DNA from: Entomomonas asaccharolytica
GTDB lineage: Bacteria; Pseudomonadota; Gammaproteobacteria; Pseudomonadales; Pseudomonadaceae
NCBI RefSeq assembly: GCF_016653615.1
Contig: NZ_CP067393.1
Span: 1 to 64,000 of the forward strand
DNA length: 64,000 nucleotides
Reading direction: 5' to 3'
Part shown: positions 50,728-59,248 of the stretch, one piece after another
Layout of the letters: each line of letters opens with the position of its first letter
Numbering within the stretch: position 1 is the first letter of the stretch
The notes under the pieces: model-generated
Told to the model about the DNA's origin: nothing
Seen by the model: only the letters and a program-made list of their open reading frames with translations
Database searches by the model: none
Translations under genes and position numbers: made by a program

Positions 50728-51764
50728 TAACAGCGGTAACCTTTGCTGAGAAGGTGCTTGCATGGTATGACCGTCATGGTCGCAAGCACCTACCTTGGCA
50801 GCAAGATGTAACTCCCTATAAAGTTTGGGTTTCTGAGATTATGTTGCAGCAAACCCAAGTTTCTACAGTGATTAATTATTTTTCTCGTTTTATGGAGTCA
50901 TTGCCAACGGTTCAGGCCTTGGCAAATGCTCCACAAGATGAGGTTCTGCATCTATGGACAGGACTTGGTTACTACAGTAGAGCAAGAAACTTACAAAAAA
51001 CAGCACAAATTATCACTAATAACTACCAAGGTACCTTTCCTGCCACAGTTGAACAACTAACTGAGTTGCCAGGTATAGGGCGCTCAACCGCTGGTGCAAT
51101 TCTTAGCCTAGCAATGAACAAGCGAGCTGCTATTTTAGATGGTAATGTTAAACGTGTATTGTGTCGTTATTTTGCGGTACAAGGTTATCCTGGAGAAACT
51201 AAGGTAGCTAAACAGCTTTGGGAAATTGCTGAACAGTTAACACCTAATGAACGCGTTAATCATTATACTCAAGCTATGATGGATATGGGGGCTATGCTTT
51301 GTACACGTACTAAGCCCAATTGCCTGTTGTGTCCAATACAAGCTGATTGTAAAGCGAGGATAGCGGGTACTACCAAAGATTATCCAAATCCTAAGCCTAA
51401 AAAAGAATTGCCACAAAAACATGTAATTATGCCCTTGTTTAAGTATCAAGATACCATTCTACTTTATCAGAGACCTAATACTGGCCTTTGGGGAGGTTTG
51501 TGGAGCTTGCCTGAAGTACAAAACCAAGCAGAATTACAAAGCTATGCAAAACAACATGGTTTGACCATAGTAGCTGAAAAGCCATTAACAAAGCTAATAC
51601 ATACCTTTAGTCATTTTCAGCTAACCATAGAACCTTATCTGATAGAGGTTAGCCCAAGTATTAATAAAGTGGCTGAAAATACCCAAATCTGGTATAACTT
51701 AACGCAACCGCCTCGTTTAGGGCTAGCTGCCCCAGTAAAAAAGTTATTAGCTCAAGTAAGCTAA
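50724..51764 (+). CDS. mutY: Adenine DNA glycosylase MutY
   Basis: MutY removes adenine mispaired with 8-oxoguanine. The 346-residue protein has the N-terminal helix-hairpin-helix [34 protein letters not shown] with the catalytic Asp, the 4Fe-4S loop [17 protein letters not shown] (C-x6-C-x2-C-x5-C), and a C-terminal Nudix-like domain ([11 protein letters not shown]). GTG start overlaps the asmA stop (4 bp), so the genes are coupled. It is a typical pseudomonad gene. Confidence 0.95.
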   Translation: MITAVTFAEKVLAWYDRHGRKHLPWQQDVTPYKVWVSEIMLQQTQVSTVINYFSRFMESLPTVQALANAPQDEVLHLWTGLGYYSRARNLQKTAQIITNNYQGTFPATVEQLTELPGIGRSTAGAILSLAMNKRAAILDGNVKRVLCRYFAVQGYPGETKVAKQLWEIAEQLTPNERVNHYTQAMMDMGAMLCTRTKPNCLLCPIQADCKARIAGTTKDYPNPKPKKELPQKHVIMPLFKYQDTILLYQRPNTGLWGGLWSLPEVQNQAELQSYAKQHGLTIVAEKPLTKLIHTFSHFQLTIEPYLIEVSPSINKVAENTQIWYNLTQPPRLGLAAPVKKLLAQVS

Positions 51765-51782
51765 ATTAGTAGGAGTATACAA

Positions 51783-52055
51783 ATGTCACGTATGGTTTTT
51801 TGTCGTAAATATCAGCAAGAATTAGAAGGCCTAGATAATCCTCCTTATCCAGGTCCCAAAGGCCAAGATATCTATGAAAATATTTCTAAAAAAGCTTGGG
51901 ATGAGTGGACAAAAGAACAAACTATGCTAATTAATGAAAAACATCTTAATATGATGAATGCAGAGCACCGTAAGTTTTTACAAGAACAGATGGAAAAATT
52001 CTTTCTTGGTGCAGCGTATGCTAAAGCAGAAGGTTATGTTCCTCCTTCAAATTAG
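51783..52055 (+). CDS. yggX: Probable Fe(2+)-trafficking protein YggX
   Basis: YggX is a small protein that protects iron-sulphur clusters from oxidation. The 90-residue protein begins [27 protein letters not shown] (conserved Cys7) and includes [37 protein letters not shown], matching the family across its length. It follows mutY by 18 bp and precedes tRNA-Phe. An AGGAG site is present. Confidence 0.94.
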   Translation: MSRMVFCRKYQQELEGLDNPPYPGPKGQDIYENISKKAWDEWTKEQTMLINEKHLNMMNAEHRKFLQEQMEKFFLGAAYAKAEGYVPPSN

Positions 52056-52076
52056 AAATAATTTTTCATTAGACTC

Positions 52077-52105
52077 TTGACAGTCAGCGTTAAAAACAGT
52101 TTAAT
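52077..52105 (+). promoter_or_regulatory. Promoter of tRNA-Phe
   Basis: TTGACA (consensus -35) and TTTAAT (-10) are separated by 17 bp, and the tRNA begins 12 bp downstream of the -10 box. Confidence 0.75.
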
Positions 52106-52116
52106 AGCGACCCATT

Positions 52117-52192
52117 GCTCGGATAGCTCAGTTGGTAGAGCAGAGGATTGAAAATCCTCGTGTCGACGGTTCGATTCCGCCTCCGAGCACCA
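52117..52192 (+). tRNA. tRNA-Phe (anticodon GAA)
   Basis: A full cloverleaf is visible: acceptor GCTCGGA / TCCGAGC, D-arm AGCTCAGTTGGTAGAGCA, anticodon stem GAGGATTGAAAATCCTC with GAA anticodon, T-arm GACGGTTCGATTCCGCC, discriminator A and an encoded CCA end. It is followed by a terminator. tRNA genes are common attachment sites for mobile elements; the accessory region starts right after this gene. Confidence 0.97.
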
Positions 52193-52200
52193 TATATAAA

Positions 52201-52231
52201 GCCTAGTTAATTGATTTAACTAGGCTTTTTT
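52201..52231 (+). terminator. Terminator of tRNA-Phe
   Basis: GCCTAGTTAA / TTAACTAGGC with a 5-nt loop followed by a run of six T. Confidence 0.92.
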
Positions 52232-52248
52232 ATTATTTAAAATAAGTT

Positions 52249-52273
52249 GTACCCCTGTTTGTACCCCCATTTT
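52249..52273. repeat. Tandem GTACCCC repeats downstream of tRNA-Phe
   Basis: GTACCCCTGTTT and GTACCCCCATTT stand in tandem just after the tRNA terminator. Such GTACCCC / GGGTAC motifs are often found at the ends of integrated elements beside tyrosine-integrase genes (from general experience). No integrase gene is visible in the window, and no second copy of the tRNA 3' end is seen before 64000, so this is a candidate relic or one end only. Confidence 0.35.
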
Positions 52274-52349
52274 GATTTGCTGTAGGTATAAAATGGTAAA
52301 ATTTATTTTCCATTTTGTAGGTAAAAGATAATATTAGAAAGGTACTCAA

Positions 52350-52381
52350 TAAAAAAAGGGGAATCTTCAATTATTCCCCTT
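52350..52381 (-). terminator. Terminator of the VgrG-effector-immunity locus
   Basis: On the minus strand AAGGGGAAT / ATTCCCCTT (9-bp stem, 8-nt loop) is followed by a T-run. It lies just beyond the last gene of the locus. Confidence 0.88.
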
Positions 52382-52400
52382 CTTTATTTACTTAAAAGCT

Positions 52401-53032
52401 TTATTTATTGCTACAAGGATTAGATTTATTTTCAGGGATAAATTCTATTGACCTCAAAAACGTTAACACAATAGGTTCATAGTTAATTTTTGTAACTTCT
52501 ACATCATCTGGAAAATATTCTACATTTCCCTCACCACAAAGAGCTTTTTGTTTTAACTTATTAATTAAGCAAAATGAAAGTTCACGGGTAGGATAATTAC
52601 CAAACATACTTGGATGAGTTAAAACCCATCCTTGAGCATTTTTGGATTTTAATTGGTATACTGTATTTAATTTTTTTACTGATTCTTTTCCAACTTTATC
52701 ATAATTTTTCAATAAGTTAGGATTTAATTCCCAAATTTTAATAGTGTCATTAAAAGATACTATTGTATTGTTTATAACGTTTTCATCATTTTCTTCATAA
52801 CATTTAAATGAAAACTGAACATCTGGTGTAGGATTAACATCCATTGCTGATGGATGATAGATAATAAAACCACTATCGTATAACTGAACCCAGCTCGTTA
52901 AATCTATTTTTATTGTGCCACATCAGATATTTCAATAGTATTAGTGTGTAAGCTTTCATTAGTTTCTTCGGTTGCACAGATAGGCAAGGCTAGGATTACT
53001 AACCAAAGTAAACAAATAAGCTTTTTTATCAT
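52401..53032 (-). pseudogene. Frameshifted second immunity-like gene
   Basis: An intact start with AGGAG and a signal peptide (MIKKLICLLWLVILALPICATE) runs into a stop near 52912 after about 40 codons. The sequence continues, in another frame, as CGTIKIDLTSWVQL and then MDVNPTPDVQFSFKCYEENDENV, which aligns with CGTISIDVPNWVKI and following residues of the neighbouring immunity-like gene. The C-terminal end CSNK corresponds to CDKK. One missing base near 52925 would restore the full protein of about 210 residues. The 147-residue ORF starting at 52844 is only the C-terminal part. It could be a pseudogene, a sequencing error, or a phase-variable gene. Confidence 0.75.
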
Positions 53033-53066
53033 TTAAATATATCTCCTTGTATATCTCATAAATATT

Positions 53067-53711
53067 TTATTTTTTATCACAAGGAGCTAATTTATTTTCA
53101 GATATAAACTTAATTGACCCTATCAATTTAGTAACCACTGGTTCAAAATCCCCTACAGTAGTGCCTAAATCTTCTCTATGTGGAATATATTGTATTAGTC
53201 CATATCCGCATAATTGTTTTAAGTGATCATCGCTTATCAAACAAAAAGATAAAGATTTTGTATAATCATCTTCATTTGAGCCAATACCTATTTGGGTGAC
53301 AATCCAACCATAACTATTTTCATTTTTTAATTGATATAACTTAAATGAATTTTTAACATCTTCTTGTTCTAATTTATTAGTAAGCCAATTCCATTGTGCA
53401 GGATTTAACTCCCATTGCTTAGTCTGCTCATTAAATAATGTAGTATCATTGCTAAAGGTTATATCTTCAGCATTACATTTTATTGTTAATGTGATTTGCC
53501 CTATTGAGTCATCAGGATAATCTTTATTTACATTTAAAACATTATCTTGAATTTTTACCCAATTGGGTACATCTATAGAAATAGTTCCACATTCATGTTC
53601 TTTAAAGTTAATAATTTTTTTAATTACTGACTCAACATTTTCAGTAGCCCCTAAGATATTACTTGTCATAAGGTATCCTAATATAAATATAATAACGTTT
53701 CTTTTAAGCAT
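53067..53711 (-). CDS. Secreted immunity-like protein of the VgrG effector
   Basis: This 214-residue protein has a signal peptide (MLKRNVIIFILGYLMTSNILGATE) and so is periplasmic, which fits protection against a peptidoglycan-degrading effector. It contains paired Cys residues (CGTISID, KCNAED, SFCLIS, LCGYGL, APCDKK) that may form disulfides. The ATG starts 1 bp after the effector stop codon, so the genes are cotranscribed. The neighbouring frameshifted gene is a paralogue. I do not recognise a named immunity family. Confidence 0.7.
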   Translation of the reverse strand: MLKRNVIIFILGYLMTSNILGATENVESVIKKIINFKEHECGTISIDVPNWVKIQDNVLNVNKDYPDDSIGQITLTIKCNAEDITFSNDTTLFNEQTKQWELNPAQWNWLTNKLEQEDVKNSFKLYQLKNENSYGWIVTQIGIGSNEDDYTKSLSFCLISDDHLKQLCGYGLIQYIPHREDLGTTVGDFEPVVTKLIGSIKFISENKLAPCDKK

Positions 53712-53712
53712 T

Positions 53713-55980
53713 TTATATTCCCCGTTTCGTATATCCCTCTGGAAACTCTAAAACTAAATTGTTTTGTGCATTAGGAAATTTCATTTCAGTTAATATGGCT
53801 AAACAGTTTCCATAAACAGAGCAACGTTGATCAAAACCATTTAATCCCCTATAGTTAGTATTATTAATACGTGCAGGTAAATTAACTGCCGCAGATGCAC
53901 GCCAGAATGCTAAACCCCTATAGTATACTTTAATACCCAAATTACGATTAGCATTGATAGTTACACGCTCTAATGTATGTGTTTCATCTGCATACCTTGC
54001 CATTGTATAAGATGCCCAATAAAACCCTGCCGAATCTACAGGATCAATATTTGCTTGATTGGCTACTTGATCTCGCCAAGTATAGCATTGATTTAATCCC
54101 TGATACTGACCGTCTTGAAATGTATTTCTTCGCCCCATTCGTTGGGCAGAAGGTAAGCGCTCTACTTGCTGATAGTTATTTATCAACGTATCAAATAACT
54201 GTGGAATGGTTCTCCCTCTAAATTTCCAATAACTCTTATAGTTATAAGGATGAGTTAACTGCAATAATCCTCTACCATGCCAAGGATAATACCAATGAGC
54301 CCCTTGCGCCCCTATTTCTTGTAAGGTTCCAAACCAACCAGACTCTTGTATAGCATTACCAAAAAAGCAAGCCATTCTAAGTGGTGTATTGATACAGTAT
54401 TTTCTTAATGCTTTATTAATATTTAATCTAATAGCATTTCTAATGGCATCTCGTGCAGGAATTGCTTCCCAATTATTCCCTCTAATTGCATGAGATGGTA
54501 TAAGTTGTTTAAGTTCACTTTGGCTTAACCAACCACATTGCCTAAAGTGTTTTATAAATTCGATAGGTGGACAATGCCAATGATTTGCGTCTATCCCTTC
54601 TAAATTAGCTGCTTCCCAAAAGGTTTGTGCCTGTACATGATTTTGATACCATGTAAACATTTCATCTGTTAGAGCCATACCACCTTGATCTACAGGAGTT
54701 CTTAACCAACTAAAACGGGTTTCAAAGTTAGCATTTTGCCACTCCGTAGGAAATTTATAGAAAGTTTTTTTAAGTTTCTTTTCAATTGCTTCTTCTGATA
54801 GACGTGCTTGTTTTTGCTCATCTGTTAGATTAGCAAAAGAGCCTGCTGTACCATTATCTAAAATTGCTCTGACAATCGCAGAATCACAACGACTATCATT
54901 ATTTGTATCATCTTCTGCAACACTCCAACCTTTCCAGAAAGGAAAATCTGCATCACTGTATTTTTTGATTGCATCGGTATTAAGATTTACCCATGTATTG
55001 CCATTAGCTGTGGGTATCTGGCGATAATGTGCTGTATTAGCAGGGTTTAAAGCTTCTGTACCTAATACACGCCCAAAACGTAATAACTCAAAACCAGCAG
55101 TTGGCATGGTTCGACAAACTTCAGATGCTTGAGCAAATAGATTATACTCATGAACACTTCCTCTAGGGCTATTACCATTAGTAGTAACAGGTTGTCCTAT
55201 TTGTGTACCATTTTCATCATAAGCGGTAAAAGTACAATTACCACTATGGTATTTCATTTCTAAATAAAGTGCTTGTCCTAATGTATTACCTGTAGCTTTA
55301 TGTGTATAACGGTTTATATTATGGGTTCCATTGTAGGTTGGAGTATCAGCAGGTAAATAAAAATACATATTCCCAAAACAGCTTGTTGTTCTACCATGTT
55401 GGCTAATGTAATGAGTAATATGCCCTTGTTGGTTGGTATGGTAGTTAGCACCATTTCTATTTAGGGTTAATGAACCAATAATATTTTCTATTTGATCATC
55501 TGCTGCGATAATTTCAAAATGGATAAGGTTACCTTGGTCATAGATTCGTCCTGCATTACCTAATTTGGTTTTACGGTGGATGTTATTACCTTGGGCTAAA
55601 CCATTTTCTATCGTTCTAAGGTGCATATAGATAGAGTAATATACAATAGTGATATTTTCGCCAATTTCTGTCTCATGTCTAATAACAATGCAACCGTTAT
55701 CAGTCCAACCTATATTTGGAACATACAGAGGATGCTGTTCTAAAGTCGCTTGATTATCAGGTCTAGCTGTTGGTTGGCGCAAATATACTATTCGACCATC
55801 AGCAATCGCTCTAACAGGTGTATCAGCTGTAGGTGCTTGCAGGTGAACACCACCATGCCATTGCATATAGTAACTTACTGGAAATTTACCTCTAGTACTA
55901 GTAGTCATTGCTCTCGTAACAAAAGCTTCATCTGTTTCATTAGCAAGGCGATCTGGTAGAAAAGGTGGGCTTATAATCAT
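53713..55980 (-). CDS. Predicted type VI secretion effector: degenerate M23-like plus GH19/lysozyme-like peptidoglycan hydrolase
   Basis: This 755-residue protein follows vgrG directly. The N-terminal third resembles a LytM/M23 beta-barrel (YMQWHGGVHLQAP, VRAIADGRIVYLR, GCIVIRHE, YSIYMHLRT, LGNAGRIYD, LIHFEI). The catalytic residues are altered, however: HxxxD is HGGVH and HxH is HFE, so a metal-dependent peptidase activity is doubtful. The C-terminal half has a glycoside-hydrolase-19/lysozyme-like core with Glu in FGNAIQESGWF and GRGLLQLTHPYNYKSY. The protein has no signal peptide. Genomic position after vgrG and before a periplasmic immunity-like gene supports a T6SS cell-wall effector. Confidence 0.78.
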   Translation of the reverse strand: MIISPPFLPDRLANETDEAFVTRAMTTSTRGKFPVSYYMQWHGGVHLQAPTADTPVRAIADGRIVYLRQPTARPDNQATLEQHPLYVPNIGWTDNGCIVIRHETEIGENITIVYYSIYMHLRTIENGLAQGNNIHRKTKLGNAGRIYDQGNLIHFEIIAADDQIENIIGSLTLNRNGANYHTNQQGHITHYISQHGRTTSCFGNMYFYLPADTPTYNGTHNINRYTHKATGNTLGQALYLEMKYHSGNCTFTAYDENGTQIGQPVTTNGNSPRGSVHEYNLFAQASEVCRTMPTAGFELLRFGRVLGTEALNPANTAHYRQIPTANGNTWVNLNTDAIKKYSDADFPFWKGWSVAEDDTNNDSRCDSAIVRAILDNGTAGSFANLTDEQKQARLSEEAIEKKLKKTFYKFPTEWQNANFETRFSWLRTPVDQGGMALTDEMFTWYQNHVQAQTFWEAANLEGIDANHWHCPPIEFIKHFRQCGWLSQSELKQLIPSHAIRGNNWEAIPARDAIRNAIRLNINKALRKYCINTPLRMACFFGNAIQESGWFGTLQEIGAQGAHWYYPWHGRGLLQLTHPYNYKSYWKFRGRTIPQLFDTLINNYQQVERLPSAQRMGRRNTFQDGQYQGLNQCYTWRDQVANQANIDPVDSAGFYWASYTMARYADETHTLERVTINANRNLGIKVYYRGLAFWRASAAVNLPARINNTNYRGLNGFDQRCSVYGNCLAILTEMKFPNAQNNLVLEFPEGYTKRGI

Positions 55981-56020
55981 ATTGTTTCATCCTTAGTCAT
56001 TATCAATTCTATTAAGTGAA

Positions 56021-58177
56021 TTACACAGAGAATAGAAAATATGCAGTTTCTTCTGCTTTTTCCTTTGTCTTCTGTTGTGCAAGATTAGTTGGCTTTAATA
56101 GATTAATAGGCGGTGCACTTACCATTTCTACTGCATTAACTTTATAAAGTGGTGGTAATGGTAAAGATGGTGTTCCTTCCATAGGTACACCACCTGTCCA
56201 TACGGGCATTGTCATCCAGATACCAGCAGGATTAAGCACTATATGTTGTCCACCTGCTTTGAGGGTGAGAGATAAACCACCATCAACTACACATTGCATT
56301 CCTGCTTTAAGATGAATTTCCATCCCTGCTTCGGTGGTTTTTACTGTGCCTATGGTGGTATGTTCTGCTTGAGTTACTTGTTTGTAGTCGTTTTGTAGTA
56401 TTTGGGTTTTTCTATCGAGTTGGGTGAAGTGGTGTTCTTCACTTTGGTTTTTGGTGTATCTGTTTTTTACAATAGTTTCACTGTGTTCATTTTGAACTTG
56501 TAGGTGGCTATTGTTTTTTACTTCTATGGTGTGGTTGTTTTTTGTTAGTTGGTCGAAGTCTTTTTGGGCTTGGACAAAGATTTGTTCTGCGCCTGTTTTG
56601 TCTTCTATTCTAAATTCATTGGAACCTACCCCACCTTTTGAGGAGGAGGTTTTGAATACACTTCTGGTTTTGTTTGCTGGTAGGTCGTAGGGTACTTTGT
56701 TGACTCCGTTATGGATAGCACCTACTACCATTGGAAAATCTGGATCACCTTCTTCGTATTCGACAAGTACTTCCATACCTACTCTGGGGATTACGACTGT
56801 ACCATAGCCATTATGTGCCCAGTTGCTGGCTACTCTTACCCAGTGGCTTGAGTTTTCGTCGTAGTTGCCTTCTCTGTCCCAATGGCATTGGATTTTGATT
56901 CTGCCATATTCGTCACAGTAGATTTCTTCTCCTGCTGCACCTGTTACGATAGCTGTTTGTGCCCCTAGTACCTTGGGCTTGGGATGGAGTTTTTGTGGTC
57001 TATAGGCTACGTCTTGAGGGGTTAGTATTGCTACGTTTCTATAGCCTTGGGAGAATTCTTGTAAGGGGAATTGGAGCTCTTCAGCTATGGGGTAGTCTAT
57101 GTATTGGTGTAGTTGGCTGGCAGTGTTGCTAGTATTGGCTGAGGAGGTATCTCCAAAAGCTTCTAGTACTGCTGGTTGTTTACCTGCATGTTTGATTTGG
57201 TTAATAAGCCAAGGTTGTTCGGTATCGGGTAGTGGGTGGTTGTCTACTGTGATGTAGAGTCCTGCATGTAAGCCTATTACATCGCTGTAGGCTTCGGCTA
57301 GGATTTGAGAGGTTCTAAGACGCTCTATTTCGATCTTGGCAAGGTGGTCTGCTCTTTTATTGTCAGTATGTCTACTGGGGTAGTCATAGCTCTCTAGCGA
57401 GGGTTCTGTGGCTTCGTTGGCTTTTTTACTTTGTGTTCCCTCAGCATTACCTTCAGGGATTTTCATGTTTTGGAAGTTGTAATTACGCCATGAAGCTTCG
57501 GTAGTACAGCTAGATAAACCAATATCGAAACGTTTTAATACTCTTTCATCGGCTACAAAGCCTGTATCACTCATGTATTTAATGGCTTGAGCTAGGGTTG
57601 GAAAGAAGGGATTGGCGTCAGCAAAGGTGAGTTTATGTTGGTCTTGAGTATGGGTAAAGTAATAGAAAATACCCTCACTTTCTGCTAGGTGGTTGATAAA
57701 TTGGTAGTCGGTTTGGTCGTACTGGGTGCAGTATTCTCTGATTGGGTAGGTTTCTTTGAGTTTGAATTCAAATTGTTGTCCTTCGCTCATTCCATATTCG
57801 GTGAGTATAACAGAGATAATTTCAGGTACTGTTTTGTTACGAAATACTCGTTGGTTGGTTCTTTTCTTTAGGTGAGTTAGGATGGGAGTTAGGATGATTT
57901 TGAAGGTAGCATAGTGTTGTCCTACTGCTCCACGCTTAACGGTTTGTATTACGCCATTGATGCCTTCTGATTTCTCTGGATTAAAGGATAGGAAGGCAGG
58001 TTTGCTGAGTAGTTGGGTAATATCAAAACGGATGTGGTTACAAACAAGGGTGATTTCAAATACGTAATCACTGGAGATGGTTTCTATACCTTCGAAAGAT
58101 AATACTTGTAGTTTGGCATTACTTTCTAGTCCCTGCACATCTATGCTGAAATGTGTGCTATTTGCTGGGTCAAACAT
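56021..58177 (-). CDS. vgrG: Type VI secretion system spike protein VgrG
   Basis: VgrG forms the trimeric spike of the T6SS. The 718-residue protein has the N-terminal gp27-like part (FEITLVCNHIRFDITQLLSKPAFLSF, NQRVFRNKTVPEIISVILTEYGM), the gp5 OB region (EIYCDEYGRIKIQCHWDREGNYDENSSHWVRVASNWAHNGYG, GMEVLVEYEEGDPDFPMVVGAIHN) and the C-terminal repetitive beta-helix (QNEHSETIVKNRYTKNQSEEHH). GGAG precedes the ATG. It is an orphan: no tss structural genes are in this window. It lies behind RNA element D and a short ORF. Confidence 0.93.
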   Translation of the reverse strand: MFDPANSTHFSIDVQGLESNAKLQVLSFEGIETISSDYVFEITLVCNHIRFDITQLLSKPAFLSFNPEKSEGINGVIQTVKRGAVGQHYATFKIILTPILTHLKKRTNQRVFRNKTVPEIISVILTEYGMSEGQQFEFKLKETYPIREYCTQYDQTDYQFINHLAESEGIFYYFTHTQDQHKLTFADANPFFPTLAQAIKYMSDTGFVADERVLKRFDIGLSSCTTEASWRNYNFQNMKIPEGNAEGTQSKKANEATEPSLESYDYPSRHTDNKRADHLAKIEIERLRTSQILAEAYSDVIGLHAGLYITVDNHPLPDTEQPWLINQIKHAGKQPAVLEAFGDTSSANTSNTASQLHQYIDYPIAEELQFPLQEFSQGYRNVAILTPQDVAYRPQKLHPKPKVLGAQTAIVTGAAGEEIYCDEYGRIKIQCHWDREGNYDENSSHWVRVASNWAHNGYGTVVIPRVGMEVLVEYEEGDPDFPMVVGAIHNGVNKVPYDLPANKTRSVFKTSSSKGGVGSNEFRIEDKTGAEQIFVQAQKDFDQLTKNNHTIEVKNNSHLQVQNEHSETIVKNRYTKNQSEEHHFTQLDRKTQILQNDYKQVTQAEHTTIGTVKTTEAGMEIHLKAGMQCVVDGGLSLTLKAGGQHIVLNPAGIWMTMPVWTGGVPMEGTPSLPLPPLYKVNAVEMVSAPPINLLKPTNLAQQKTKEKAEETAYFLFSV

Positions 58178-58200
58178 AAAACGACACTCCTATCGTGTAT

Positions 58201-58323
58201 CTAAGCGATAGCAAATACTACAAAACAAAAGATAATAAAAGGCAAGCATACTCTTTTAACTTTTAAAATAAAAGACAAAATAAGAGTTAAATTATGAGTA
58301 TTGTAAGTACTAAATGCGAGCAT
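58201..58323 (-). CDS. Short hydrophobic ORF between RNA element D and vgrG
   Basis: This ORF encodes 40 residues (MLAFSTYNTHNLTLILSFIL...), with a hydrophobic second half that could span the membrane. GAAGGA stands at good distance upstream. It occupies the position where copies A-C have their small protein gene, but its sequence is unrelated to that family. It may be a real leader peptide for vgrG or only a chance ORF. Confidence 0.3.
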   Translation of the reverse strand: MLAFSTYNTHNLTLILSFILKVKRVCLPFIIFCFVVFAIA

Positions 58324-58359
58324 TTTAAAATCCTTCACCAATATGTCGCATCCTTAATG

Positions 58360-58543
58360 GAGGCGGACTATAAGCGGGTTGACCTACCGATAGCAAGCTG
58401 TCGGCACATCCGAAGATGTCCCACTCATAGCCCGCCATAAAACAGACATAACAAAACACTAGAGTAAGTGTTAGGTCATATCTATGGCGGTACTGCTTGC
58501 TAAAAAATGGGAGGTCAAGCCCATACCTTAGTTTAACTAAGGT
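58360..58543 (-). ncRNA. Structured RNA element, copy D (upstream of vgrG)
   Basis: On the minus strand the helices are: P0 CCTTAGTT/AACTAAGG; P1 ATGGG/CCCAT with loop TTGACCT (58512-58518), the exact complement of AGGTCAA (58379-58385); P3 GGCGGGCTATGAG with CTTATAGTCCGCC; P4 ACATC-TTCG-GATGT; P5 CCGA/TCGG with loop GCTTGCT (58392-58398) that complements AGCAAGC (58495-58501). P6 is reduced (CCT/AGG). No small-protein gene follows; the next genes are a 40-codon ORF and vgrG. Confidence 0.75.
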
Positions 58544-58560
58544 GAATTAATTAAACATCA

Positions 58561-58913
58561 TAGAAAAACAAAAAACAAGTCTTTAGTTATTCATTGTTGT
58601 CTATTGTCGTATGGTGGCGCGGTCTTTGCTTCGCGCGGGCGCGCGCGTTTTTGCAAATCATTAGTTTTTAATCCTATTACATTAGGATTATATATAGATT
58701 AAATGCGGTTTTTATGCACCCCCTGTCTAATTTCGCGCTAGTAAAAAAATGACTAGAGAGGCGGTCTCTATTGAAAAAGTCACAAGGTTTTACTATACCC
58801 CTATGATTAGTTAAATTTGAGTAAGTGACTATTTTCGATTAATTGCTTTTTGTTTGATATATGTTCACATGTGCTATTATTTTTATATTTTAAATAACAA
58901 GGAATTTTACAAT
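58561..58913. other. Gene-poor region with GC-rich tract and phage-like text
   Basis: No gene of family standing is visible. A GC-rich tract (GGCGCGGTCTTTGCTTCGCG, then GCGCGC repeats, 58616-58650) is striking in this AT-rich genome. Further on (58740-58815) AGAGAGGCGGTCTCT and a potential 22-codon ORF (MTREAVSIEKV...) resemble text I associate with phage packaging regions, from memory only. It may be a remnant of a phage cos/terminase region, in keeping with the small terminase gene 2 kb away. Confidence 0.3.
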
Positions 58914-59156
58914 ATGCTTAACCGCGAATTTGCACTTGAGATTTTAAAAGTCTGTACTAATACAGTAATTCCTGAAGAACAAAAAGCACAAATAATTGAA
59001 CTTTGCCAAAAATATAATTTTGGTTATCCAAGTTCTCAGTTTATTAGTGCTTATGAATATTTAGTTGAAAAAGATTATATAAAAGGCTGTATTGGTTATG
59101 GGTTTTCTTTACCTTTTATTGCGACAGAAAAAGGAGTTAATTTTTTAGGAACTTAA
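58914..59156 (+). CDS. Small winged-helix-like protein
   Basis: From the ATG used (MLNREFALEILKVC), preceded by AAGGA, it has 80 residues. The pattern ISAYEYLVEKDYIKGCIGYG...ATEKGVNFLG looks like a winged-helix: a helix, then a short beta wing, and a terminal helix, as in phage-borne DUF2513-type proteins. An earlier start would add 20 residues with no homology. Its neighbours are phage or unknown. Function unknown. Confidence 0.5.
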   Translation: MLNREFALEILKVCTNTVIPEEQKAQIIELCQKYNFGYPSSQFISAYEYLVEKDYIKGCIGYGFSLPFIATEKGVNFLGT

Positions 59157-59248
59157 AATTAATAAATTTCAAAAATGATAACTGCGCCTAATAACTTTAG
59201 GCGCATATTATAGGAGAGGAGACAAGTGGATATAAAAAATACTACACG

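Noticed and set aside
52401-52844. Intact 147-residue ORF starting at the internal Met MDVNPT
   Set aside because: The upstream sequence in the same frame still aligns with the neighbouring paralogue (CGTIKID...), so this Met is an internal residue of a frameshifted gene rather than a real start.
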